A stretch of 64,000 nucleotides of DNA from Gossypium raimondii (taxonomy: Eukaryota > Streptophyta > Magnoliopsida > Malvales > Malvaceae), in assembly GCF_025698545.1 (NCBI RefSeq), contig NC_068575.1, positions 54,879,980 to 54,943,979 on the forward strand, given 5' to 3'. A program made the translations under genes and the position numbers. Below, one piece after another: positions 24,854 to 36,270 of the stretch. The stretch's first letter is position 1, and each line of letters begins with the position of its first letter. Below the pieces are notes generated by a model. That model made no database searches. It was not told the DNA's origin and saw nothing but the letters and a program-made list of their open reading frames with translations.

Positions 24854-25839
24854 AGAACGATATACTCATATATGTAAGTCATTCTTCGATTCAATAAGAA
24901 ATGGTAAGAGACTTATATGATCAAATTGAAATATTTATAGATTATTATTGATATTGACCTGAAGGAAGTGTGTTTATTAATTATATTTTATTTGACAGGA
25001 AAAAATGTATGATTTATTTACAATTTAATTTAATTTATTATATTAAGTTCGGTAAGATCAATGTTTAACCTATTGAACTTACTAAGCTTCATTAAGCTTA
25101 CTCGTGTTGTTTAATGTTCTTGTAGATTAACATGCAGTCGAAAAATCGGATCAACATATCAAGCTACACTTTCCAATTTATTCTGGTAGTTTCTGCAATG
25201 TAAATTTTGGTTTACAGCCACGAAGTCGGCCTATGACGTCTAGAACATTGTGAATCAACTATTAGTGGCGTCTACTAGTACTAAGGTGTATCGTGTTAGG
25301 CATGAATTGCACTCCGTAAAAAAAGGTGAGCTCTTTGTTAAATAATACATTGGCAAAATTCAGAATCTCTGTACCCTGCTGAGGCCTCTGGATCTAGTGT
25401 TTCGGAGACTGAAAAGGTAGAAGTTATTCTTACCGGTTTACTATCAGAATTTGATGTTGTGGTAACCCTGGCGTCGTTCTCATCGGAGGCTCTTCCGTTC
25501 TAAAAGCTTGTCGACATGCTGTTAGAGATCGAAAGCCGTCAAACATAGACGATGCCTAACGTATTGATGCATACCAATCTGGTCGAAACTCCTCTAGAGA
25601 CTGAGTCTGGTCTGAGTGACGTGCGTGGTGGTCCTTCGCGCGAGCTTGGCTTTCATCCTCGTATACAGTGCCAAATTTGCAATCGTTATGGCCATCTAGT
25701 ACAACGGTGCTTCTACCAGTTCAATTGCGAGTATAGCGGTGTGACTACTCCGACGGTGGCACGATTCTCATCTGCTCATACTGGACAGGAGATGCGCGGT
25801 GGTCGGTATGCTGGTTTTGTTGGGCCTGGACAGTATGGT

Positions 25840-28800
25840 TGTAACACCCCTTACCCGTACTCAATACCGGAATAGGGTACGAGGCATTACCAAAACACAT
25901 GCACTTGTAAACGTATTTAACCGATTTATAAAATTTCATCTAAATTAAAACTTTCAAAATAATTAACATGCTCCTATAACTTTTCATAGTATATCCTCAA
26001 AATGTTATAATCATAATAATTAGGGCTTACGAGACCTGATACATACTCATGCAATTCAATGCTTCATTTCCATTTCCTTCAATTCGCAATTTCTCATGCT
26101 CACGATTTAGATCATATCACTAGCAATTTCCATTTAATTCACGTACAATTCAATGACATCAAGTTCAACACTAATACGTATTTACCATTTAACTCAATGT
26201 TTATTGATTATACCATTCAATAACACATTTATGAAATTCTCAATTTTGCAATGAAAATATCACTTTAGCTTGAATAACAACATCGTCTCGATATAAATAC
26301 ACTACCACTTATCCATTTACTTTAATTCTTTTGGGCCCATTTGTCACTTACCATCCTTAATCAAATTAGGGAACGGTTACGGAAAATTGAGTACTTCACT
26401 TTCACTTTGCCATAGTATAACTATGGTCTTACGTATGATCACTTATCACTTGTCCCTGATCAGATAAGTGTAGCTAGGCTACCACTTATCACTTTGTCAC
26501 TTGATCAGATAAGTGTAGCTAAGGCTACCACTTATCACTTTCTCACTTGATCAGATAAGTGTAGCTAAGGCTAACACTTATCACTTTGTCACTTGATCAG
26601 ATAAGTATAGCACTTATCACTTTTTCACTTGATTAGATAAGTATAACACTTATCACTTTTTCACTTGATCAGATAAGTGTAGCTAAGGCTAACACTTATC
26701 ACTTTGTCACTTGATCAGATAAGTATAGCACTTATCACTTTTTCACTTGATCAGATAAGTATAGCACTTATCACTTTTTCACTTGATCAGATAAGTGTAG
26801 CTAAAGCTACCACTTATCATTTTATCTCTTGATCAGAAGTACTCAAATTCGGAGTTCCGCTTAATTTGATCATTTATTCAATTTTTCACATTTTTATTTT
26901 ATTCTCATTTCAAAAATGAATACATTTCATCATACATTGTATAATTCATGAAATTAACATTTAATCATTAAATTTCAACCATATGAACTTATTATTTCAT
27001 TATCTTTCCACACTTGTTTCTATGCACATCACACAAGATATAAGCATATCATTCAACCATAGTTGCAAGCTAGTGTATTTAAACATAACTCTTTTTGGAA
27101 CTAACCACACAATAAACCATTTCAATATATAACTTATAAATTTAACGTGGCATAATCTGGCCACTACTTGGCCAAAGTCTAAGCATATACACCAAATATG
27201 TTAGCCAAATACACGTATAGCATAAGCATTATAAGCATGGATGAGCACAACATTTATTCATGTATCAGGCTTACCAACATGTGTTAATTCATAAATCATT
27301 CATGACATTATTTCATGCCAAATCATATACCAAATATACCATACACACATACTATGAAACTTTTATTTTCACACATGAGCTTAAACCATGACCAATAATG
27401 CACAAATATAAGCATCATTTCTATTTCATCGTTTATCAATTAAAATCAAGCATATGACCAATTATACACAAATCATTCATATATTTCCCAATTTTCCTCC
27501 TTCTCCTCTCCATTCCACATCCTTAATGTGTATAACACACTTAAACAACATTAGCTATAATTTCACTATTCACTCACATGTATATTCGAAACTATTTATC
27601 CGAGTTAGAGTCACTAAATTATTTTTATCTGGAGCTACAGAGCTCCAAATTAAGATCCGTTAATTTTACCTGAAACTAGACTCACATATCTTCATACCAT
27701 AAAATTTTCATAATTTTTGGTTCATCCAAATAGTACATTTTATTCTTTAAAGTTTTCCCTGTTTCGCTATCTGGCAGTTCCGACCATTCTTCACTAAAAA
27801 TTAATTATCTCATTGTACAGATTCCGGATGATGTTTTAGTTTGTTTCTTATAAAAATAGACTCATTAAGTATTCTAACCATATAAACTATAACTCATAAT
27901 CATTTTTGTACAATTTTTAATGATTTTCCAAAGTCAGAACAGGGGAACCCGAATTCATTCTGACCTTGTCTCACAAAATCTATTATATCTCATGATTTAC
28001 AATTCCATTGCTCACACCGTTTCTTTTATAAGAAACTAGACTCAATAAGATTTAGTTTCATATTTTATTTATCCTCTAATTCAATCTCTACAATTTTTGG
28101 TGATTTTTCAAAGTTACACTACTGCTGCTGTCCAAAACTGCTTTAGTGCAAAATGTTGATTTCCATTTTGCCCCAAATTTCATAGTTTATACAATTCGGT
28201 CCTTTCTCAATTAACCCCTCAATTAATCTAATTTTCTCAATTAATACTTTACCTAGACATTATAAGTTGTTACACAACTATTGAAATTCAGATTTTCCAC
28301 ATATAACTCTATCTTCAAACTCTTTTACTATTAGGTCCCAAACATTCACTTTCTATTCAATTCTTTCAATAAAATCAGCATATGAACAATTTAAAGCTCT
28401 AATTTCATGATAAATCATCATATAATTCCAGCACATATTCATATCAACTTTCAACTTCTTTCATAAAATCAAAAACTAATGAATTTAACAAGTGGGCCTA
28501 GTTGTAAAAGTCATAAAAATACAAAAATTTCAAGAAATAGTCAAGAATTGAACTTACTTGTAATAAAAATATGAAGAACCAGCTTGAAGAAGCCCTTCCA
28601 TGGTGTTTTAGCTGATGAGAATTCAGAAAAAATGAAGAGAAATCTAGATAATTCCTCTTTGGTCCTAACTTTATTAAGCAAGTTTTGCAATATTACAATT
28701 TTGCCCTTAATTATTCTTACTTTCTTGCTGATTTCATGCCTTTGCCGTCCAGCCCAAATAGACCTTGGGTCTATTTTCCTTTTAACCCCTCTTCCTTTTA

Positions 28801-29232
28801 TCATATAAGCTACTTAATCATTTCCCAAAATTTTGCATTTGTTACCATTTAGTCCTTTTTGTTCAATTAATTATTGGAACTCTAAAATTTCTTAACGAAA
28901 CTTTAATACTAACTTTTTAACACTCCATAAATATTTATAAAAATATTTATGGCTCGGTTTAAAATCCCCGAGGTCTTGATACCTTATTTTGATTCTAATT
29001 ATTTTAATATTTATTTCTAGTGCACTATTCACTATTTCAAAAATTTTCCTAACTTCACATTTAACTTATAGTTACTAAATTAATAATATTTTCTACCCAT
29101 TTGTCGAATTTAGTGATCTCAAATCACCGTTTCGACACCTCTAAAAATTCAGGCCATTACATTTTTTTTTTCTCGTCGGATTTGTGGTCCCGAAACCACT
29201 GTTCCGACTAGGCCTAAAATCGGGCTATTACA
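25840..29232 (+). mobile_element. Solo gypsy LTR, 3.39 kb, with target duplication
   Basis: Starts TGTAACACCCCTTACCCG and ends ATCGGGCTATTACA, flanked by a perfect 5-bp direct repeat ATGGT (25835-25839, 29233-29237). The intact reading across the site can be seen in the sister copy near 24725. No internal gypsy genes are present, so it is a solo LTR left by recombination. It contains a hairpin minisatellite at 26405-26840. Parts (27480-28160) recur in the LTR pieces at 60660-61330 and 62970-63600. Confidence 0.88.
26405..26840. repeat. Hairpin minisatellite in the solo LTR
   Basis: About nine units in two sizes, roughly 46 and 36 bp. Long units contain GATAAGTGTAGCTAAGGCTA followed by CCACTTATC, and short units GATAAGTATAGCACTTATC. 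Both are self-complementary. Units are joined by ACTTTTTCACTTGATCA-type linkers. The order is about long-long-long-short-short-long-short-short-long. Confidence 0.88.
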
Positions 29233-29553
29233 ATGGTGGACCAAAGGGACACAGTCCGACGCCGTTCTCTAGTGGTGCGTCTTAGGGAAAAAGGGCCTCC
29301 TTTCAAAACTTTAGAGTTGCGCCGCAGTATATGGATACAAATCCATTTATAAATGATAAAATAAATTAAGTGAGTCGCATGTTTGGGTCTGATGGTGGCC
29401 CACACGAAAATTGGATTGGGTCTAGTAGCCCAAGTGTGCTTTACCGGAACGCACATTGGGCCAGCGCTGATTTGGGTTATCTGCTGAAGTCCATCGATCG
29501 CATGGAGCAGGCTGGTCTATTGGGCCATCTGGCTCTAGTGAACAAGCCACTGC

Positions 29554-29751
29554 TGTAACACCCCTAACCCTTATCTATCACCGGAACAGGGTTACGGAGC
29601 ATTACCGAACTTTACGAATTAAATACAAACATTTTCTAACCTTTGTTACATATATTAGGATCAATTATATAACACTTATATTGTCTCTTATATGGACCCT
29701 CGAGGCCTATTATTCACCTTAGAAGTGAATCGGGTCTAAACTAGGTACTCA
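29554..29751 (+). repeat. Start of a gypsy LTR, second copy, truncated
   Basis: Nearly repeats 21549-21745, including the copia sequence just before it. The two sites therefore descend from one insertion that was later duplicated. It breaks off after about 200 bp and runs straight into copia RNase H sequence. Confidence 0.8.
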
Positions 29752-29752
29752 T

Positions 29753-30248
29753 ATTGGTTTTTCGCCCATCTAATAGACTATATTTAGTCGGATATGCTAA
29801 TGCCAACTGGGGTCTCGATTTTGATGACCGCTGTTCTACGACTGGCTATTGTATCTACTTTAGTCATACACCTGTTTCCTGGTGTTTTAAGAAACAACAA
29901 GTTGTTTCTTGATCCACGGCGGAGGCTGAGTATCGAAGCTTAGTTGCAGCTACCAGTGATATTGCTTGGTTAGTTTCTCTACTAACAGAGTTGAAAGTCC
30001 GTTCTATTGATCCTCCGTCTATTTGGTGTGACAATTCAAGCGCAGTAGCAGTTGCATCTAATCCGGTGTTACACTCTAAATTTAAACATGTCGAGCTTGA
30101 CTTTTTTTTTCGTGAAAAGGTGGCTAGTGGCTCACTAGTTGTCGAAGAAGTACCAGCCTGTGACCAGGTTGCCGATATCCTCACAAAACCATTGTCTATC
30201 TCTTCGTTTACTCGATTTCTTAAATTTCCTTCGGGTCTTACCTATTAG
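29753..30248 (+). pseudogene. Copia RNase H domain, 3' end of pol
   Basis: Reads GYANANWGLDFDDRCSTTGY, FSHTPVSWCFKKQQVVS, a stop, then STAEAEYRSLVAATSDIAWL and SIWCDNSSAVAVASNPVLHS, ending FLKFPSGLTY and a natural stop. This is the typical copia RNase H with ADILTKPL-like wording (VADILTKPLS). One in-frame TGA replaces the usual arginine before STAEAEY. Its 5' side is cut at the gypsy junction. Confidence 0.9.
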
Positions 30249-30262
30249 AGAAGCTGGATGAA

Positions 30263-30464
30263 TGTTAGATAACAGATATTGTTAGTCTGTTATCATTCTG
30301 TTACTTAGGCTGATATAGTTTGTTATCAGCAGTTACTCAAAAATAAAATATAAAAACACAGCATTGTAGAAATCAGTACAGAATAATACACTAAGCAAGT
30401 TTATTTAGTAATTCACATTTCTCAATTTGTTTTCTGTTCTTATTCAAGAATATAGTACCTATTA
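30263..30464 (+). repeat. 3' LTR of the copia element
   Basis: 202 bp starting TGTTAGATAACAGATATTGT. It ends at GTACCTATTA, just before the TTAAC duplication. Confidence 0.88.
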
Positions 30465-30589
30465 TTAACCAATGAGTCAGGTTGCTGTCAACGTTGAAGT
30501 AATTTGTGGATACTTCAATTGATGCAACTGACAATGCTAATCTCCACTAAATTTTTAAGCATACTGCAAAATAATCTGTCACACTTAAT

Positions 30590-31510
30590 ATTAGTCAACG
30601 AGATGGAGAAACTTTCGAAGGAAAATCTCTCTCTTTCTACTGAGGAAAATGATGAACTAAATTGTAGCACAAAGAAGGTTAAACAAGATAGTCAGATAAA
30701 AACCAAATATCATAACGTGATACCATATAAAGTTACTTTGGAGGGAACGGAGTTTGGTAACTATGAGGAAATGGTCCTGGAAAATGTGGAGGAAAATCAA
30801 GTTTAGAAGATGAAATGAAGAATGAATCACTAAGGGATGAGAAATATGTTAAAAGAAATATTTGTATTAAGCTTACTAAAGAGGAAAAGCTTAGGATAAA
30901 AAAGAAATGGTCCAACACACTCATATTCAAAGTTTTTGGTAAGAGCGTTGGCTTTCAACACCTCTCTTACAAGTGAAACCAACTTTTGGAACATTTTGGA
31001 TTTCTTCAACTGATCGACCTCGGCTTGGACTATTTCCTAGTGAAGTTTGCTTGCCTGGAAGATTATATCAAAGCGATTAAATGAGGGCCATGGTTCATAA
31101 ACGGGAACTTCCTCACCATTAGGAAATAGAGACTGAATTTTTTAGCATCTCAAGCCTCTTTTAATGCTACTCAGTCTGGGTCAGACTGCCTGAGTAGCCA
31201 ATTGAATACTATGATGCTGAAATCTTGGCTAAGTTAGGAAAGAGCATAGGTTGTCTTCTCAGGGTTGATAACTTTACTAGTGAAAACTCAAGAGGAAAAT
31301 ATGTTTGTTATTGCATACAGGTCAATTTGGAGTAACCTTTAAAGAATTTCATTGTTGTTGAAGGTAGGAAACTACTTCTGTTCAAGACTTCCAAATCAAA
31401 AGATTTGCTTATTCACCGTCAAAATTTGGCAACTATATATCTAATTGAAGACTTAAAAAAAAAGGGTCTAGTATATTCCCTGGTTAGATTGAACTTAGTT
31501 TTTAAGGCCT
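30590..31510 (+). pseudogene. LINE (L1-type) ORF1 fragment, DUF4283 region
   Basis: Reads LTKEEKLRIKKKWSNTLIFK, VFGKSVGFQHL, then IDLGLDYFLVKFACLEDYIK and GPWFINGNFLTI, typical of the DUF4283 domain at the start of plant LINE ORF1. Stops and frame changes break it, and no reverse transcriptase follows. The 5' limit is uncertain, because sequence from about 30500 could belong to the same element. Confidence 0.7.
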
Positions 31511-31766
31511 AGCCTTACCTTTTTGTTTACCAAAAAAAATTTAAAAGAGAATAACTTATAAGGATAATTCTAAAAATTAATATTTTTAGGTATTAATAAA
31601 ATTTTGTTACATCGTCAAATTTTAAACATGAAATTATTACTATACACCCATCAATAGAGACATTATTTTATGGACCATTCTCACCACATTATTCATTATC
31701 CTTTTCCAATTATTTAATTACATTTAGACAAATTTTTTGTATCATTGACACATGATTTTGATAATC

Positions 31767-32016
31767 TCGAACCCTAAACCCAAAATATAGAATCTTAAAA
31801 TTGTTACCCTAAATCCTTAAATCCAATCCCTAAATCTTAAACTCATAACTCGTAACCCCGAACCTTGAACCTTAAACGTAAACCCTGAACTCTAAATCCT
31901 TAAACCTTAAACATAAACCTTAAACCTCGAACCCTAAATCTTAAATCTCAAGACCTAAACCTTGGGGTTCAAGGTTTAAGATTCGAGTTTAAGGTTTGAG
32001 GTTTTGTGTTTAAGGC
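31767..32016. repeat. Degenerate telomere-like CCCTAAA array
   Basis: Many variants of AACCCTAAA and AACCTTAAA (CGAACCCTAAACCC, CCCTAAATCC, ACCTTAAACATAAACC) run to about 31970. They then flip to TTTAAGGTTTGAGG-type repeats on the other strand. The units are irregular, so this is decayed or telomere-like rather than a true telomere. Confidence 0.6.
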
Positions 32017-32567
32017 GAAATAATTATCAAAATTATGTATCAATGACATGGAAAAAATTACACAAAAATAAAAATATAAACTTATGAAAAAAATAAAATG
32101 ATTAAATTTTGTAAAAGAAGAAAATATTTGTTTATAATTTAAAAAATAATTATTTTAAGTAATTTAATCAAACTTAAATTAAGTTAGAAAAGATATTAGA
32201 TATAGATGAGTATATAATAATACTTTGTTATCTTTAAAATTTAATAACGTGGTACTAGTACCTAAAAATTATACTTTTTCCTAATATAATTTATTCCCAA
32301 AATTAAAAGATAACTTTGAGATAAATTTTACCCTTTGTGTTATTTTTTACCGTACTTTTCTAACCACAAAATCATAAAAATTTAATTAATTCTAAGTTAT
32401 TTTAATTAACTTTAAGTTATTTATATAGAGCCAAGTTGTCAAAACGGATGTGTCCCCTTCCATCCAACACTACGACAACTTGTAGTTTGTTATATTTGGA
32501 GTTGGCGATAAACAAATTTTTTGAATTTTGAATGTATATAGATTTGATTTTGAATACCTATCCATTT

Positions 32568-34080
32568 TGTAAGACCCAATTTCTGCCCGGGCCCAAAACC
32601 AGTTAAGAGTCCAAATAATAACAGTCCATTTACAACAAACCCAAACAGCCCAATTACAAATTAACCCTAACCCAACAAGCCCAAAACTAAACAAACCCAC
32701 AAGCTTAAAAATTTTCAGCAAAATAAAAAACCTAGCCACATGAGGCCGCAGCTCCTAGCTGCCGCCCTTAGGCCTGCGCATGGCCTCCTCGCATGCCCAT
32801 CGCCGCACGCCACCGCCTCTCCACGCGTTTGATGTTTCTCTAACACCACCTGCAACACGCCAAAGAAGAAGCCAACAACAAGAAACAAATCGCAAACGAC
32901 AAAATAGAGGAAAAATAGTTTTGTATTTCGGCTATAAAGCCAAAATCAGATGCTTGTAGTTGGGTTCCTCTTCTTCTTTTTTTACGCACATAAGTTAATC
33001 AAAAATCAGAACACAGATTTTAAAGGTTGAAAATTAGATTCGATTCGTTTTCTTTTTCTTTTTGTTTCTCTGTTTGCTGTTTTATTTTTTTATTTTTTTG
33101 GTTCATCTCTTTTACAAATAGCTTTTTACAATAAGTATAGAATAGAGAGAAGAGGAAGAAACTACCTGGGCGCCCCTCGGCCGTGTCGTCGGAGGCCTCT
33201 CCGTCGCCGAAATCAGCTCTAAAGGCGGGGCGAAGGGTCCTTTCTCTCGGCATTCGGGCCAAGAAAACTCGGCCTCCAAACGAGGTTTGAAACGGGCTGA
33301 AAAATCCCCCTTTTGTGTAATGCCAGCCACAGGCCACGGCGGCGCTGCGGGGGTGGCCACGGCCGGACCTTAGGCCGGATTTTGGGGAGGGTTGAGAGAA
33401 TGAAAGCTCTTTTTTTTTTTCTTTTTTGTTTTAAACAGAATGGAAGAAATGGGTTAAAAAAAAAGGTCTGACTTTTGTAAGAGACGCAAAACGACATCGT
33501 TTGGGGCCTGTTTCAGTGGCCCCAAAACGGCGTCGTATAGGGCCACCCGCGTTTGACCCGACCCGACGGCTGGGGATCCGCGCGTTTAGTCTTGAGGGGA
33601 TATTCCCGAAATAAACCCCTCCACCTTTGTGGTGTATTCAATGCGGTTTTTTTTATTTTGGCCACGAATTTTTGCGTTTGTTTCAATTTGGTCACTGGAC
33701 CATCTGTAGTCCCTCGATTAAAACGCTGCGTTTCGATCTGGGGAATATTTCACAATCGGTCCCTTGAGTTTTGAGCGCGTTTCATTTCGATCACTGGCAA
33801 TCATTTCTTTATTTATTTACAGTTTCGACCCCAAAATTTATTTTGGTTTCCAATTTAATCCCATATGTGTTATTAGAGTTGTTTTATCATTAAATTAATT
33901 ATTTTAATATTATTATTACTATTATATTACATTATTATTGTTATGATTTACTTATTTATGTCATTTTAATTCCAAATTTTGTTGTATATATGTATATACA
34001 TGCATTTTGTTATATATATACATACATACATACATATTTTTTAATTTATTTCTATATATATATATATACATACTTATATA

Positions 34081-34117
<37 letters not shown>

Positions 34118-34279
34118 TGTGTACACTTATATACATACGTTTTATAATACATGTATATACATGCATGTATATTTTATAACTCATACATATACATGCATAT
34201 AAATGTTTTTTTATATTTTATAATTTCAAAGCATACATATATATACATGTGTACATTTCTACAACATATACATACGCAC

Positions 34280-34328
<49 letters not shown>

Positions 34329-35655
34329 CATGTATACACATACTCTTATATTTTTAGACATTTCATAATTTTTTATATACACATACATATATATATACGT
34401 ATTTTAATTCATATACATATACATATATATATACATCCTTATATATATTTTTATATTTGATAATTTTAAAATATATATATACATAGATTTTCATATTTTC
34501 ATAATTTTGTGTACATTCACGTATATACGTTTTTTACATCTATTTATTATTTATTTATTTATTTACATTTTCATTATTATTTTGAAAGAAGGTTTCAATT
34601 TTATTTGCTTATATACTTGTCACTTTGTATGTTATTGATTGGTCCTTTTATTATCTTATTTTCTTTGCTATTGCTCGTGTTATTTTTACGCCATCATATT
34701 TATTATTGTTTTGTTATGTGTATCAATAATGTAAGATGTTTTCACACTTTTATTACAACATCATGTTTCATTTTACTCGATATACTAAAATTTGTTACAA
34801 ATAAATAGCATTTCGTATTTTGAGATTCGAAAAGGTTGTATTCTAACTTACGGGATTTCGATTTTTTTTCGATAAATCAAAATAAACGAATCTTTTCAAA
34901 TTTAAGTTTTTATAATCTTGGGAATTAATAAAAGATCGTGTTCTAACTTATGGAATATGGTCTTTTCTAAAACCGAGATAATCGAATGTTTTTTCAAATA
35001 AGTAAATTTTTCGGCATGTATTCTCGTATCGGGAATTCAATACGTCGTATCCTAACGCATTGGATGTGACATGTTATTTTCTCGATATGAGAATTTTTTC
35101 TAAAAAATAATAAAGGCAATATTCCGTATTTGGAAATTCGAGAAGTCGTGCCCTAACTTACTGGCTTTCAATTTTTCTCGCGTTAAACCTAAATAACCGA
35201 ATATCCTTTTAAAATTGAAATGAATGAGGTTTAAATAAAAAATGAAAGGCAAGCTTACTCTCAAAAATACGAGGTGTCGTGTCCTAACTTACTGGATGTG
35301 ACATCTTGTTACTTCGAGATAATGAGGCATTTTCTATTTTGATTTATTCGAGTAATTTTAAAATAACACAATATAAAGAGGGATCGTATTTTTAAATTCT
35401 TGTCGAGTTTTAAATTTTCGACACCAAGACATTAAGTAATCAACTAGGTACCAATTTTGGGCGTTACGAGGGTACTAATCCTTTCTCGTACGTAACTGAC
35501 TCCCGAACCCATTTTCTAAATTTCGTAGACCAAAATCGTTGTTTTGATAAAATCAAATCGTTTATTAAAAACAACCACTTTTCAAGGTGATCCGATCACA
35601 CATTATCAAAAAGGATTGTGGCGACTCCCGTTTTATTCAAAAAATGGTGTCAACA
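32568..35655 (+). mobile_element. Solo LTR, 3.09 kb, with target duplication
   Basis: Starts TGTAAGACCCAATTTCTGCC and ends GGTGTCAACA, flanked by a perfect 5-bp direct repeat CATTT (32563-32567, 35656-35660). The end wording (GTGGCGACTCCCGTTTTATT) is one I associate with cotton gypsy LTRs. No gag or pol sequence is inside, so I call it a solo LTR. It contains a GC-rich section (33160-33600) and long TA and TTA microsatellites. The open frames in it are not recognisable proteins. Confidence 0.85.
33985..34560. repeat. TA-rich microsatellite tract with (TTA)n
   Basis: Alternating TATATA, CATACATA and ACATATAC stretches, and a clean (TTA)n run at about 34282-34327. It lies in the middle of the solo LTR. 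The tyrosine-rich open frames over it are artefacts of the repeats. Confidence 0.85.
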
Positions 35656-35660
35656 CATTT

Positions 35661-36270
35661 AAAGTAGTTGTTTTTGAAAATTAGATTGGTTCGAATCAAA
35701 CAATTGAATCCTTAAATTGAGAGAATAGATCGTGATAGTATTTAAGATACCATCGAAGAATGAATCTCTAGGAGTCCACTTTACATTGGTCTTTATTAGT
35801 ATATTATATTTTTCTATTTTATAATCAAAGGATTGATTGGAATTAATCTCTAGTGTATTAGCAAACCTCATAAAAATTTATATATTGAGAGGCTTGTATA
35901 GGTTTATATATAGAGTATAAAGAGTACTTTATTATTCATTGAGCAGCGTGTTTGTGAGTGCATTTTAGAGTAAACAGTTTGTGTTTACAATCTAAATTCC
36001 CAGGAGAAGATTTAGAGGTGAGTGATATAGGTTTTTAAGATACAAAAGTGAAGTTGTTATATTAGGAGACTTATAGAACTTGAATCACTTATTGTATTGA
36101 GGATTAAAGATAGTGAATTTACTTATTGAAATAAGCTTCGCAAATGTAGATAAATTGAACACATAAACTATCTCTTATGTCGTCTATTTCCTCTATTTTT
36201 TGTTTGTTTATCGCAGTAGTACTCTAAGTGATTACAGTACGCAAGTTAAGGTCGCATTATGTTAATGATA
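35661..36270 (+). repeat. Possible worn copia-type LTR
   Basis: Has a TATA-like TATATATAGAGTATAAAGAG near 35910. Downstream wording (GGAGAAGATTTAGAGGTGAG, CTCTAAGTGATTACAGTACG) is like Tnt1-type LTR ends from memory. No matching partner LTR or duplication is seen, and the solo LTR sits at its left border. Confidence 0.35.

Larger units (their letters stand above)
24854..29370 (+). repeat. Tandem duplication, copy 2, split by a solo LTR
   Basis: Repeats the preceding 1.1-kb unit through the gag zinc knuckle (about 25670-25715). It is interrupted at 25839 by the solo LTR and resumes at 29233-29370. Confidence 0.85.
20013..30464 (+). mobile_element. Degenerate Ty1/copia retrotransposon with nested insertions
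   Basis: Bounded by two similar short LTRs (20013-20216, 30263-30464) and a perfect 5-bp target duplication TTAAC (20008-20012, 30465-30469). A tRNA-Met-type primer site follows the 5' LTR. Inside are three gag copies and, at the far end, an RNase H domain. Protease, integrase and reverse transcriptase are missing. Their place is taken by gypsy LTR pieces, an inverted gypsy LTR pair and a solo gypsy LTR. The element cannot move on its own. Confidence 0.88.

Noticed and set aside
26405..26840. CRISPR-like array
   Set aside because: Repeats are self-complementary but spacers are not unique. It is a minisatellite inside a plant LTR.
25840..29232. Full-length gypsy element instead of a solo LTR
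   Set aside because: No primer site, gag or pol, and no second LTR start within the duplicated borders.
33020..33497. Overlapping frames of 82-105 codons on the minus strand
   Set aside because: They lie in the GC-rich section of a solo LTR and read through repeats. No known domain.
33990..34357. Tyrosine/isoleucine-rich frames
   Set aside because: Pure translation of TA and TTA microsatellites.
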